64,000 bases of DNA from Gammaproteobacteria bacterium (lineage in GTDB: Bacteria > Pseudomonadota > Gammaproteobacteria > Burkholderiales > Rhodocyclaceae). The notes beneath the pieces are model-generated. The model made no database searches and was not told where the DNA came from. It worked only from the letters and a program-made list of their open reading frames with translations. Below are positions 8,529 through 17,170 of this stretch, in pieces (the first letter of the stretch is position 1; each line of letters opens with the position of its first letter). The DNA lies in the NCBI GenBank assembly GCA_029289235.1, contig JARFTZ010000011.1:58194-122193 (forward strand), read 5' to 3'. The position numbers and the translations under genes were made by a program.

Positions 8529-8736
8529 TGATTCGATCAGATCGCTTTACAAAAACAAGTCTTGATTACCGAAAATCATCGGCTATTCTTCGTTTTTGTA
8601 TCCAACGACCAGAGGACGAAATGCCAGCCAGCCCCTTGCGACACAACCGGCGCCCTTGCGGACCCGGCTTCCCCTGCGTTCAGCAACTGATTCACCGTCG
8701 TTGTTTTTTTACTCCAACCTCTCTCTTGCACACATC

Positions 8737-10500
8737 ATGACTATGAACAGAATCATCAACAATGCGGATCTTGTGGTTGAGGACATGCTCAAGGGCTGGC
8801 TGACGGCGCACGCCGACTCGGTCGTCGGGACGGACAACTCTCGCGTGGTCAAACGGGTTCGCGCCCCGGAGGCCGGCAAGGTCGGCGTCGTCACCGGCGG
8901 CGGCTCGGGCCACGAACCGGCCTTCCTCGGCTACGTCGGCGACGGCATGGTCGACGCGGTCGCCATCGGCGAAATTTTCTCCTCGCCGACAGCCAAAAGC
9001 TTCCTCGATGCAATGCGCGCAGCCAACGGTGGCGCCGGCGTCGCCTGCCTCTACGGCAACTACGCCGGAGACAACATGAACGTCAAGATGGCCATGTCGA
9101 TGGCTGAACGCGAAGGCATCACGGTCAAGACCGTCGTCGCCAACGACGACGTTCCGTCCGCTCCGAAGGGCGACGAGGCCAAGCGACGCGGTGTTGCCGG
9201 CGAAATCCTGATGTGGAAAGTCGGTGCGGCCAAGGCGGCTCAAGGCGGATCGCTCGACGAGGTGATCGCCGCCGCGCAAAAGGCCATCGACAACACCCGC
9301 AGCATCGGCATCGGCCTCTCGGCGTGCATCATTCCGGCAGTCGGCCACGCCAACTTCACCATCGAGAACGGCAAGATGGAGGTCGGCATCGGCCACCACG
9401 GCGAACCCGGCATCGACGTGCGCGCGACCGTCACCGCATCCGAAATGGCCGACCTGATGCTCGACGTCGTTCTGCCCGACCTGCCGTTCCAGTCTGGCGA
9501 CAAGGTTGCCATCCTCGTATCCGGACTTGGCGCCACGCCGATCATGGAGCTCTACATCCTCTACGGCGAAATCGCCAAGCGCCTGGAGGCGAAGGGCATC
9601 ACCATCACCTTCAACAAGGTCGGCAACCTGTTCACCTCGCTCGAAATGATGGGCGTCACGCTGACCATGATGAAACTCGATGACGAACTGGAGAGCTGCC
9701 TGCAAGCGCCGTGCAATTCGGTCGGAATCACCGTGGCGGGCGACATGGCCGTAGGGCGCACCTACAGCGGATCCGTCGCCGGCACGACAACAGCCGCCGC
9801 CGCGCCCGTTGCCACGAAATCCGCCGCCGCACCGAGGACGATCACGGGCCCGAGCATCGACCTGTCCACCGCCGGCGACGTCGTCCGCGACCTGATTACC
9901 ACGGTCAACACCAATCGCGCCTACCTCTCCGAAATCGACGGCCTCATCGGCGACGGCGACCACGGCATCAATATGAGCAAGGGCTTCACCGGCTGCGGCA
10001 CCCGCCTCGACGCCATGGGCGCGGCCGCCAACGACCTTCCGAAGGCGCTTGAGCAACTCTCGCAGGCGCTCATGGACGACATCGGCGGCTCGATGGGCCC
10101 GCTGTACGGCAACTTCTTCCTCGGCTTTGTCACCACGCTCGAACCGCACGCCAAGCTTGATGCTGCCCTGTTCGGCGATGCACTCGCCGCCGCAGTTGCC
10201 AACGTGCAAGGCATGGGCAATGCCCAGGTCGGCGACAAGACACTGATCGACACGATGGTGCCGGCACTCAACGCCTTCCGTGAAGCAGTGGCAAACGGCG
10301 CGTCCTTCGCCGACGCACTGCAGGCGATGAGCGTTGCGGCGGAGAAGGGCAAGGATTCGACCAAGAATCTGCAGGCCCGGATCGGCCGTTCCGCCCGCCT
10401 GGGAGCGCGTTCGATCGGCGTCCTCGATGCCGGCGCAACGTCTTGCTGCCTGATCCTGCAGTCGATCAGCACGTCCCTGCAACGCCACCTCGCTGGGTAA
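8737..10500 (+). CDS. Fused dihydroxyacetone/erythrulose kinase (DhaK-DhaL, ATP-dependent type)
   Basis: This 587-residue single-chain kinase has an N-terminal DhaK domain (about 1-330) and a C-terminal DhaL domain (about 365-585). They are joined by an Ala/Thr-rich linker (about 347-366). The substrate domain shows VTGGGSGHEPAFLGYVG and the substrate-binding His region GIGHHGEPGIDV. The nucleotide domain has the metal-binding Asp motif LIGDGDHGINM and DDIGGSMGPLYG. This is the ATP-using architecture, unlike PTS-dependent enzymes with separate subunits. Homologues phosphorylate dihydroxyacetone or, in tetritol loci, erythrulose. The neighbouring dehydrogenases make a C4 ketose substrate plausible but unproven. 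ATG 8737 was chosen as the natural DhaK start (MNRIINNADLVVEDML); the frame is open upstream but non-conserved. Confidence 0.9.
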   Translation: MTMNRIINNADLVVEDMLKGWLTAHADSVVGTDNSRVVKRVRAPEAGKVGVVTGGGSGHEPAFLGYVGDGMVDAVAIGEIFSSPTAKSFLDAMRAANGGAGVACLYGNYAGDNMNVKMAMSMAEREGITVKTVVANDDVPSAPKGDEAKRRGVAGEILMWKVGAAKAAQGGSLDEVIAAAQKAIDNTRSIGIGLSACIIPAVGHANFTIENGKMEVGIGHHGEPGIDVRATVTASEMADLMLDVVLPDLPFQSGDKVAILVSGLGATPIMELYILYGEIAKRLEAKGITITFNKVGNLFTSLEMMGVTLTMMKLDDELESCLQAPCNSVGITVAGDMAVGRTYSGSVAGTTTAAAAPVATKSAAAPRTITGPSIDLSTAGDVVRDLITTVNTNRAYLSEIDGLIGDGDHGINMSKGFTGCGTRLDAMGAAANDLPKALEQLSQALMDDIGGSMGPLYGNFFLGFVTTLEPHAKLDAALFGDALAAAVANVQGMGNAQVGDKTLIDTMVPALNAFREAVANGASFADALQAMSVAAEKGKDSTKNLQARIGRSARLGARSIGVLDAGATSCCLILQSISTSLQRHLAG

Positions 10501-10821
10501 CCTCGCCCGCTCCAACCCGCGGCCGCCCGCATCAGTGCGGGCCGCCGCGGACTTTCCTCCCATCCGGGCAATCGCCTCGTCAGTTCTTCAGGAATCCGGA
10601 AATCGTGCTAACGGAAAAAGGCATCCGCTGTGATAACGTACGCCCCCGCACGATCTGCGCTTTCCGGCACGGAATCCGGCAGTGCCTGACCAGGCCGCTC
10701 TGACCGATTCCCGACACCGAAGGACGCCGACCGCACAGCCATGGAAGCCAAGACAAGCCAGGCGCTGGACACGGTAGTTACCTTGCCGGGTTCCGCGCAA
10801 AAATACGCCAGGAACGGGAAG
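10501..10821. other. Intergenic region upstream of the DeoR-family regulator
   Basis: There are 321 bp without a gene. It opens with the strong hairpin at 10517-10550. An ATG at 10741 is in frame with the regulator but would add 27 poorly conserved residues. Confidence 0.45.
10517..10550 (+). terminator. Strong GC hairpin after the DhaK-DhaL gene
   Basis: Arms of 15 nt (10517-10531 and 10536-10550) pair with one mismatch around a TCAG loop. It is followed by ACTTTCC and not a true T-run, so termination efficiency is uncertain. It may instead protect the 3' end. Confidence 0.4.
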
Positions 10822-11604
10822 ATGAACGAGTCAGAGCGCTGGGAAAAAATCGTCGGCATTCTCAACAAGCGCCAGTTTGCTACCGTCAAGGACCTGACGG
10901 AGATCCTTGGCGCCTCACCCGCCACCATACGCCGGGACATCGCCAAACTGCACGAGACCGGCGAGGTCCGCAAGGTTTTCGGGGGAATCGCGCTCGCCAA
11001 TGACGCCGGCCCCGAGCACACTCCCGCAAAACCCTTCGAGGCCAACCGGCTGATCCATATCGACCAGAAGGAAGCCATCGCCGCCGAAGCGGAAAAACTC
11101 TGCAAGGACGGCGACTCGATCATCGTCCTCGGTGGAACCTCGTGCTTCCTTTTCGCGCAACGCCTTGCCAAGCGGAGCGTCAAGATTTGCACCAATTCCA
11201 TGCCGCTGGCGGCCAGCCTGTTCGAACAGGGAGCCTGTTACCTGACCGTGGCGGGCGGCGAACTCCATCGAGAACCGGGCATCCTCTACTCGCCGGGCGG
11301 ACCGGAGCTCAATTTCTATGCTTCGCGGCTTTTCATCGGCGCGCAAGGCATCAACGGCGGCGGGCTGCTTGAGTCGCACCCCGGCGTGGTAAAGGCCGTC
11401 GACAATCTGCAGAAGCACGCTGACGAAGTCGTCGTTCTGGCTGACAGCAGCAAGTTCTCGATCAAGGCCCGACACATCTCGCTGCCACTCTCACGTATCA
11501 GCACACTGATTACCGATGAGGGGATCAGCAGCGAAGACTTCACGATGCTGAAGAGCGCCGGGGTCGACGTCGTGATCGCCTCGACGCCCAAGCAGGACGA
11601 TTGA
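10822..11604 (+). CDS. DeoR/GlpR-family transcriptional regulator
   Basis: This 260-residue regulator has an N-terminal winged helix-turn-helix (ERWEKIVGILNKRQFATVKD, then LGASPATIRRDIAKLHETGEV, about residues 5-50). A DeoR C-terminal sensor domain follows, with the family phosphosugar-binding signature DGDSIIVLGGTSCFLFAQRL and VVLADSSKFSIKA. Such proteins bind a phosphorylated sugar intermediate and usually repress their catabolic operon. ATG 10822 gives the normal family length and follows AGGAACGGGAAG; 10741 is an upstream alternative. Lying between two kinase genes, it is the likely regulator of the polyol locus, and the repeats at 837-851 and 8514-8528 are candidate sites. Confidence 0.9.
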   Translation: MNESERWEKIVGILNKRQFATVKDLTEILGASPATIRRDIAKLHETGEVRKVFGGIALANDAGPEHTPAKPFEANRLIHIDQKEAIAAEAEKLCKDGDSIIVLGGTSCFLFAQRLAKRSVKICTNSMPLAASLFEQGACYLTVAGGELHREPGILYSPGGPELNFYASRLFIGAQGINGGGLLESHPGVVKAVDNLQKHADEVVVLADSSKFSIKARHISLPLSRISTLITDEGISSEDFTMLKSAGVDVVIASTPKQDD

Positions 11605-11800
11605 CAACATTCCTTCCCCTCCTCCGTGAGCCTGAGCACCGCAGTTTGAAAGCTCGGCTTCGCCCGCTGAACACACGAGCGACACACTCCTGAGCAAAGG
11701 CTGCAATGCCTGCCGGCGAGATTCCGATTATGATCGCGCTTTCCGGCTGAACCATGCCGGCCCGAATCCGCCGCCACCAGAGAGAGAACGAGGAGCCTCC

Positions 11801-13447
11801 ATGTCGCCCGCCGATCGCACCACCCTCGGCCTCGACGCCAGCACCCAGAGCCTGAGCGCCGTATTGCTGAATGTCGATACGGGGACCGTCATCTGGCAAC
11901 GCTCGCTGGCCTACCGCGACGACCCCCGGCTGGTCGGCTTCGGCTTCGAACACGACACACTCATCCTGCCGCCCCGCGAACCCGGCGAAGCGGAACAACC
12001 ACCGCGCCTGTTCCTCGCGGCGCTCGATGCCCTGTTCGACGAGATGAAAGCCGCCGGCGTCGACACCGCGGCCATCGCCGCGATAAACACCTCGGGCCAG
12101 CAACACGGCCACGTTTATCTCAAAGACAACGCGCCTGCCGCCTTCCAGGCGCTGCGCATGCCGGACGGCATGCAAAAACCACCCGCCTCTCTCACCACGG
12201 CGCTCGCCGACGTGTTCGCCTATGGCGGCGCCCCGATCTGGAAGACTGCCAATACGGCCGCTGAAGCGGAACTCATCCGCGCTCGGATCGGCGGATCTGC
12301 CGCGCTGATCGCCCGCACCGGCAGCGACATGCCTCTGCGCAGTTCCGTGTTGGCTCACCGCAAGCTCGCGCTGCGTTATCCTGCGGCCTACGCGGCAACC
12401 CGCCACATCGTGCAGATATCCAGTCTGATACCCGCCCTGCTCGCCGGCAATTGCGCGATCCCACTGGACTTCGGCAACGCCTGCGGTACCGGCTTGATGA
12501 ACTACAAGCAGCGCACCTGGGATGAAGCACTGCTCGACGCCGCCGCCCGCGACCTGCCCGGAGGCCGCAGTGCCCTGGCCGACAAGTTGCCGGCCATTGC
12601 CCACCCGCTTACCATCGTCGGCCGCATCGCCGCCTACTTCCAGAAAAAATACGGATTTCATCCGGACTGCCGGATCATCGCCGGATCCGGAGACAATCCC
12701 CAATCGAAAGTCCTGGCCAGCGACAGCCTGCTCAGCCTTGGCACAAGCTTCGTGTACATGATCCCGACCCCCGGCGGCGAGGTCGACCCCAGCGGCGAGG
12801 CCAATGCCATGTACGATGCGCTCGGGCGCCCGTTCAATCTGGCCTGCCGCACCAACGGCGCACTGACCCTGGATCGCATGCGCAAATTGCATGGTCTCAA
12901 CGCCAAGGATTACGCGACCAGCGAAGCCGCCCTCGCCGGCACGCCTCCCGGCAGCCGCTTGCGCTTCTGGCACCCGGACGCCGAGTCGTTCCCGGCCATC
13001 GCCGCCAACCCGAACGTCGTCAGACTGGACAGCAAGCCGGATGACTTCACCAACGATTACCCGGCGATCGTCGATAGCGCGCTCGGGCTGGTTTTCCGCC
13101 ACGGATGCCGGGTCGGAGGGCAGTGCCACCGGAGCGATCCGATCAGTGTTTGCGGCGGCCCCTCGGGCAGCCATGAAATCATGCGCCGGGTCGCCGCGAT
13201 CTGGAACCGCCCCGCGATCCACATCGGACAGGCCGGCGCTCCCCTTGGTGCCGCCATCGCTGCCGCTGTCGCACTGGTCCCGGAAAGCCGTCAGGAGCTA
13301 CGCGACGAAGTCGCCGACTCTCTGCGCCGCGCCGTGTACGAGAGCAGTACCACGGTGACACCTGATCCGGAATGGGTGCATCGTTACCATGCGGACGGCG
13401 GTTTTCTCGATCGGCTCGAAAGCGCATTCGAAAAAATGCGTACTTGA
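11801..13447 (+). CDS. FGGY-family carbohydrate kinase (xylulokinase-like)
   Basis: This 548-residue kinase has the actin-like FGGY fold. Near the N-terminus is the phosphate-binding GLDASTQSLSAVLLN, then INTSGQQHGHVY with the substrate-contact region. The C-terminal nucleotide domain has AGSGDNPQSKVLA, SLGTSFVYMI, VCGGPSGSHEIMRRVAAIW and GAPLGAAIAAAVAL. It would phosphorylate a ketose or polyol with ATP in the cytoplasm. AGGAG precedes the ATG. It follows the DeoR-family gene by 196 bp. Two unrelated kinases in one locus suggest either a branched pathway or two substrates. A xylulose-type substrate would fit the iditol/xylitol dehydrogenase at 924-1955, but this is only inference. Confidence 0.88.
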   Translation: MSPADRTTLGLDASTQSLSAVLLNVDTGTVIWQRSLAYRDDPRLVGFGFEHDTLILPPREPGEAEQPPRLFLAALDALFDEMKAAGVDTAAIAAINTSGQQHGHVYLKDNAPAAFQALRMPDGMQKPPASLTTALADVFAYGGAPIWKTANTAAEAELIRARIGGSAALIARTGSDMPLRSSVLAHRKLALRYPAAYAATRHIVQISSLIPALLAGNCAIPLDFGNACGTGLMNYKQRTWDEALLDAAARDLPGGRSALADKLPAIAHPLTIVGRIAAYFQKKYGFHPDCRIIAGSGDNPQSKVLASDSLLSLGTSFVYMIPTPGGEVDPSGEANAMYDALGRPFNLACRTNGALTLDRMRKLHGLNAKDYATSEAALAGTPPGSRLRFWHPDAESFPAIAANPNVVRLDSKPDDFTNDYPAIVDSALGLVFRHGCRVGGQCHRSDPISVCGGPSGSHEIMRRVAAIWNRPAIHIGQAGAPLGAAIAAAVALVPESRQELRDEVADSLRRAVYESSTTVTPDPEWVHRYHADGGFLDRLESAFEKMRT

Positions 13448-13476
13448 TTCCCGGCATCCGTTAGTGAACACGACCA

Positions 13477-15801
13477 ATGCGCCTGCCTTCGCATCTGATC
13501 GAACGCCTTTCCCCGTTGATTGATCGCATAGCCGGACGACTGCGACGCCCGACACGGCGCGAACTGTGGACCGCGCTGCTTGTCCCACCAGCTCTTTTTC
13601 TGGCCTACGTCGCCATACTCGTCCCGCTGACTCCCGGCATCAGCGACATCCGCAAGGCCACCACCGAGCGTCCGGCACAGATACTCTTCGCCGACGGCAA
13701 GAAACTCGCCGAGTTCAAGCACTCGCACCGCCAGTGGGTCCCTCTGGCGGAAATTTCCCCACATGTCGTCGACGCGCTGATCGCCACTGAGGACCACCGT
13801 TTCTACACCCATCACGGGCTGGATTTCCGGCGCACGCTGGCCGCGGCGTTGCACACCGTCAGAGGCAATCGGCAAGGCGGCTCGACGCTGACGCAGCAAC
13901 TGGCGCGCAACCTGTACCCGGAGGAGATCGGCCGGGCGCCGACGCTGACCCGCAAGCTCAAGGAAGCGATCACCGCCTTCAAGATCGAGGCGGTACATGG
14001 CAAGGACGAGATCCTCGAAACCTATCTCAACACCGTTCCCTTCCTGTACAACGCCTTCGGCATCGAGATGGCCGCCCGCACCTACTTCGACACCTCGGCC
14101 GGCAAGCTCAACGTCCTGCAGAGCGCCACGCTGGTCGGCATGCTCAAGGGCACCAGCTATTACAACCCGATGCTCAATCCGGAACGCTCGCTGCAGCGCC
14201 GCAATGTCGTCCTCACGCAAATGGCCAAGCACGGAAAGCTCCCGGCAAACAAACTCGAAGCACTCAAAAAGGCGCCGCTGCGCCTCGACTTCGAACGCCA
14301 GTACGAGAAAGCCGGCCCGGCGCCGCATTTCGCGCAACAACTGCGCCGCTGGCTGATCGACTGGGCCGACCGCAACGACTACAACATCTACAGCGACGGA
14401 TTGATCGTCCGCACCACGCTCGATTCGCGCCTGCAGGCGCTGGCCAGCCGCGCGGTCGAAAACCGGGGCCAACAGCTGCAGAATCTGGCGAACGCCGTCT
14501 GGTCGCGCCGTTCCGTCTGGACGCTAAAGAACGATCTGGTCCGGGATCTCGTCCGCGAAACACCCGATTTCCGCAAAGCCCGCGAATCGGAAATTAACGA
14601 CGAGGACGCCATCCGCCAGCTCACAGCCAATCCCGCTTTCCTGCCCGGTCTTCGGCAGCAGAAAACGATGATTCAGGCCGGTTTTCTCGCCATCGATCCG
14701 CGCAACGGGCAGATCAAGGCCTGGGTCGGCAGTCGCGATTTCGAGCGCGACGCGTTCGACCATGTGAAACAGGCGCGCCGCCAGCCCGGCTCGACGTTCA
14801 AAGCGTTCGTTTACGGCGAAGCCTTCCGTCAGGGCATCAGCCCCGAGACGACCTTGATCGATCAGGCGGTCGAGATTCCGGTCGGCGACGGCGAACTGTG
14901 GCGCCCTTCCGATGGCAAGCCGCCGTCCGGCAAGGCAATGAGCCTGCGCGACGGACTGGCCTATTCAAAGAACACCATCACCGCGCAACTGATGCAGAAA
15001 GTGGGAGCACCAAAGGTCGTCCGCCTCGCCCGCGCAATGGGCATCCGCCAGAGCGAACTCGACCCCGTACCCTCGCTCGCCTTGGGCACCAGCCCGGTGT
15101 CGCTGAAGGAAATGGTCACGGCGTACGCGACGATCGCCGACAGCGGCCGTTTCCGCGAGCCGGTCATGGTCACGCGCATCGAGGACCGGCATGGACGCGT
15201 TCTGGAAGAGTTCGCCGCGCCGGACCCCGAGGACATCCTTGATGAAGACGTCGCCTACACCCTGCTCGACGTCATGCGCGACGGGGTCGACCGCGGCACC
15301 GCGGCTTCCATCCGCAACCGCTTCGGCATCCGCGCCGACGTGGCCGGCAAGACCGGGACGACGCAGGACAACGCCGACGGCTGGTTCATCCTGATGCACC
15401 CGCAACTGGTCGCCGGCGCTTGGGTCGGCTTCAATGACCCGCGCATCACCTTGCGCAGCGATTACTGGGGACAAGGCGCGCACAGCGCACTGCCGATCGT
15501 CGCCGACGTCGTGCACGGCGCACTGCGCGCGCGCCTCATCGACACGCGCAGCCGCTTCGTGCCGCCGGCGAACGACGGCCTGATGCAACGCCTGTCCGCA
15601 CAGGTCGCGCAGTGGTTCGCGCACCTGACCTCGCCGCGGCAGGAAGCGCCGGCAGAGGAACCACCGCTACCGCGCAAGAAGGGCATCCGTAAAGACGAGG
15701 ACGACCCGCTTCAGGAGGTCATCGACAAGATTCTTGAAGAGGAAAAGAAAAGGAGCGAGGAAATGCACTCGCTCCACGAACCCAACGAACCGGGAAACTG
15801 A
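13477..15801 (+). CDS. Class A penicillin-binding protein (bifunctional transglycosylase/transpeptidase)
   Basis: This 774-residue peptidoglycan synthase has one membrane anchor (about 38-58). The glycosyltransferase-51 domain has the catalytic EDHRFYTHHG (about 107-116) and GGSTLTQQLARNLY. The transpeptidase domain has the active-site SxxK in QPGSTFKAF (Ser about 439), SKN (about 497-499) and KTGTTQ (about 625). It polymerises and crosslinks glycan strands in the periplasm. The C-terminal tail is charged (RKKGIRKDEDD and EEEKKRSEEM). The start ATG at 13477, 29 bp after the FGGY gene, has no obvious Shine-Dalgarno. No functional link to the polyol genes is evident. Confidence 0.92.
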   Translation: MRLPSHLIERLSPLIDRIAGRLRRPTRRELWTALLVPPALFLAYVAILVPLTPGISDIRKATTERPAQILFADGKKLAEFKHSHRQWVPLAEISPHVVDALIATEDHRFYTHHGLDFRRTLAAALHTVRGNRQGGSTLTQQLARNLYPEEIGRAPTLTRKLKEAITAFKIEAVHGKDEILETYLNTVPFLYNAFGIEMAARTYFDTSAGKLNVLQSATLVGMLKGTSYYNPMLNPERSLQRRNVVLTQMAKHGKLPANKLEALKKAPLRLDFERQYEKAGPAPHFAQQLRRWLIDWADRNDYNIYSDGLIVRTTLDSRLQALASRAVENRGQQLQNLANAVWSRRSVWTLKNDLVRDLVRETPDFRKARESEINDEDAIRQLTANPAFLPGLRQQKTMIQAGFLAIDPRNGQIKAWVGSRDFERDAFDHVKQARRQPGSTFKAFVYGEAFRQGISPETTLIDQAVEIPVGDGELWRPSDGKPPSGKAMSLRDGLAYSKNTITAQLMQKVGAPKVVRLARAMGIRQSELDPVPSLALGTSPVSLKEMVTAYATIADSGRFREPVMVTRIEDRHGRVLEEFAAPDPEDILDEDVAYTLLDVMRDGVDRGTAASIRNRFGIRADVAGKTGTTQDNADGWFILMHPQLVAGAWVGFNDPRITLRSDYWGQGAHSALPIVADVVHGALRARLIDTRSRFVPPANDGLMQRLSAQVAQWFAHLTSPRQEAPAEEPPLPRKKGIRKDEDDPLQEVIDKILEEEKKRSEEMHSLHEPNEPGN

Positions 15802-15824
15802 CGCACGAATGCGCTACCGGAGCG

Positions 15825-16067
15825 CTAAAAATCGCTCCACAACCGCCCGGAAATGTTCTCCGGCCGCTCCGGCAGGTCGATCGCATGCCCCCCCTGCCGC
15901 CGCTCCAGGCGCCCGAAGTAGTTTTTCCACTCGGTGTCAGAAATCGTTTTCTCCACCACCTTTGGCAACCGCCTTTCGGCGATGATCCGCCGCTCGGAAC
16001 ACCCCGAAGGCGGCCCCGTATCGCGGCGGCGACGATCCGGCCCGATGCGACGCTCTGTTGCGGCCAT
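15825..16067 (-). CDS. Small Arg-rich conserved-type hypothetical protein
   Basis: This 80-residue soluble protein has the repeated motif RRIGPDRRRRD ... ERRIIAERRLPKVVE, then SDTEWKNYFGRLERRQGG. It has no membrane segment or signal peptide. AGGTGGTG lies just upstream of the ATG, a fair ribosome site. It points back towards the PBP gene (convergent, 23-bp gap). I do not recognise a family with a known function; Arg-rich ERRxGxDRR peptides recur as short hypothetical proteins in betaproteobacteria (from memory). Nucleic-acid or membrane contact is possible but unsupported. Confidence 0.6.
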   Translation of the reverse strand: MAATERRIGPDRRRRDTGPPSGCSERRIIAERRLPKVVEKTISDTEWKNYFGRLERRQGGHAIDLPERPENISGRLWSDF

Positions 16068-16150
16068 GACACCACCTCTCAGAATCAGTGAGCTGCTTTC
16101 AGCCTAGCAGGCATCGCACGAAAGGCAAGAGACAATTCCGCCGGGGCAGG

Positions 16151-16996
16151 CTACCCCGCCACGATCCGTTGCCGCTGCCGCCCGAGGCCGGCGACCCCCA
16201 GCTCGACCACGTCACCCGCCTTGAGGAACTGCGGCGGCTTGCAACCGAGGCCGACGCCCGGCGGCGTACCGGTGATGATCAGGTCACCGGGCTCCAGCGT
16301 CATCACCCGGCTGCAGTAGCTCACCAGGAAGTCGCAGGAAAAAATCATCTTCGACGTGTTGCCGGTCTGCTTGCGCTCGCCATTGACGTCGAGCCACATG
16401 TCGAGATTCTGCGGATCGGCGATCTCGTCGCGCGTCACCAGCCACGGCCCGACCGGGCCGAAGGTGTCGAAGCCCTTGCCCTTGCTCCACTGCCCACCGC
16501 TGCGATCGATCTGGTACGAACGCTCGGAAATGTCGTTGGCCAGGCAATAACCGGCAACGTAGTCCAGCGCCTCGGCCTGCGACACGTTGCGGGCCTGGCG
16601 ACCGATGACGATGCCGAGTTCGACTTCCCAGTCGAGCTTGGTCGACTCCGGCGGGATGATCGTGTCGTCATTCGGGCCACAGACGCAGCTCAGCCACTTG
16701 GTGAACATGGTCGGCTCCTGCGGGATCGCCATGCCCGACTCGGCGGCGTGGTCGCTGTAATTCAACCCGATGGCCACGTACTTGCCCATGCCGTGCCAGG
16801 GCACGCCGATCCGCGGTTCCCCCGGGACGAGCGGCAGACGTTCCGGATCCAGCGCACGCAGCACGTCCAGCGCTTCGGGCGCCAGCGTTCTCGGCGTGAA
16901 GTCGTCGAGCAGGCCGGAGAGATCCCGCATGTTCCCCGCGGCATCGAGCAACGCAGGTTTTTCCTGGCCCGCAGGCCCATAGCGCAATAGTTTCAC
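16151..16996 (-). CDS. Fumarylacetoacetate hydrolase-family protein
   Basis: This 281-residue enzyme of the FAH superfamily shows the metal-binding layout LDWEVELGIVIGRQARNV ... CLANDISER and the family signature PGDLIITGTPPGVGLG. Members cleave or isomerise beta-diketo acids (for example acylpyruvate hydrolases and HpcE-type isomerases) and use a divalent metal. The exact substrate cannot be inferred. The GTG at 16996 was chosen since homologues begin MKLLRYGPxGQEKP; the longer open frame to 17071 adds non-conserved residues. It is divergent from urtB with about 175 bp between starts. Confidence 0.88.
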   Translation of the reverse strand: MKLLRYGPAGQEKPALLDAAGNMRDLSGLLDDFTPRTLAPEALDVLRALDPERLPLVPGEPRIGVPWHGMGKYVAIGLNYSDHAAESGMAIPQEPTMFTKWLSCVCGPNDDTIIPPESTKLDWEVELGIVIGRQARNVSQAEALDYVAGYCLANDISERSYQIDRSGGQWSKGKGFDTFGPVGPWLVTRDEIADPQNLDMWLDVNGERKQTGNTSKMIFSCDFLVSYCSRVMTLEPGDLIITGTPPGVGLGCKPPQFLKAGDVVELGVAGLGRQRQRIVAG

Positions 16997-17170
16997 GATC
17001 GTTGTCCCGTTGGGTTGAAAAGCACGCAAGGAATTATAGGAGGCACCCGCGCGCATGTCCGGGCCATGCACAAAAGTCGTAGCGAATTCCTACGCAATTT
17101 GTCGTATTTCCGCTGCCGGTCGCGCCCCGTAAGCTCCGGCCCAAGAGCTTACCTGCCAACGGACCCGTTC

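Larger units (their letters stand above)
7983..8736. other. Long divergent regulatory region between dehydrogenase and DhaK-type kinase
   Basis: There are 754 bp without a convincing gene. The dehydrogenase promoter (8426-8454) leaves about 440 nt of untranslated leader, which contains a 7-bp stem hairpin (CGTCCCG at 8187-8193, CGGGACG at 8200-8206). The part from about 8455 to 8620 is markedly AT-rich and holds the inverted repeat at 8514-8528. A weak plus-strand promoter candidate for the kinase gene is TTGATT (8562-8567), 16 bp, TATTCT (8584-8589). Short open frames here have no recognisable protein character. Confidence 0.5.

Noticed and set aside
8692..10563. 623-codon minus-strand open frame opposite the DhaK-DhaL gene
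   Set aside because: Antisense shadow of a clearly conserved kinase.
16997..17071. N-terminal extension of the FAH-family protein
   Set aside because: Residues are not family-like and homologues begin at the equivalent of 16996.
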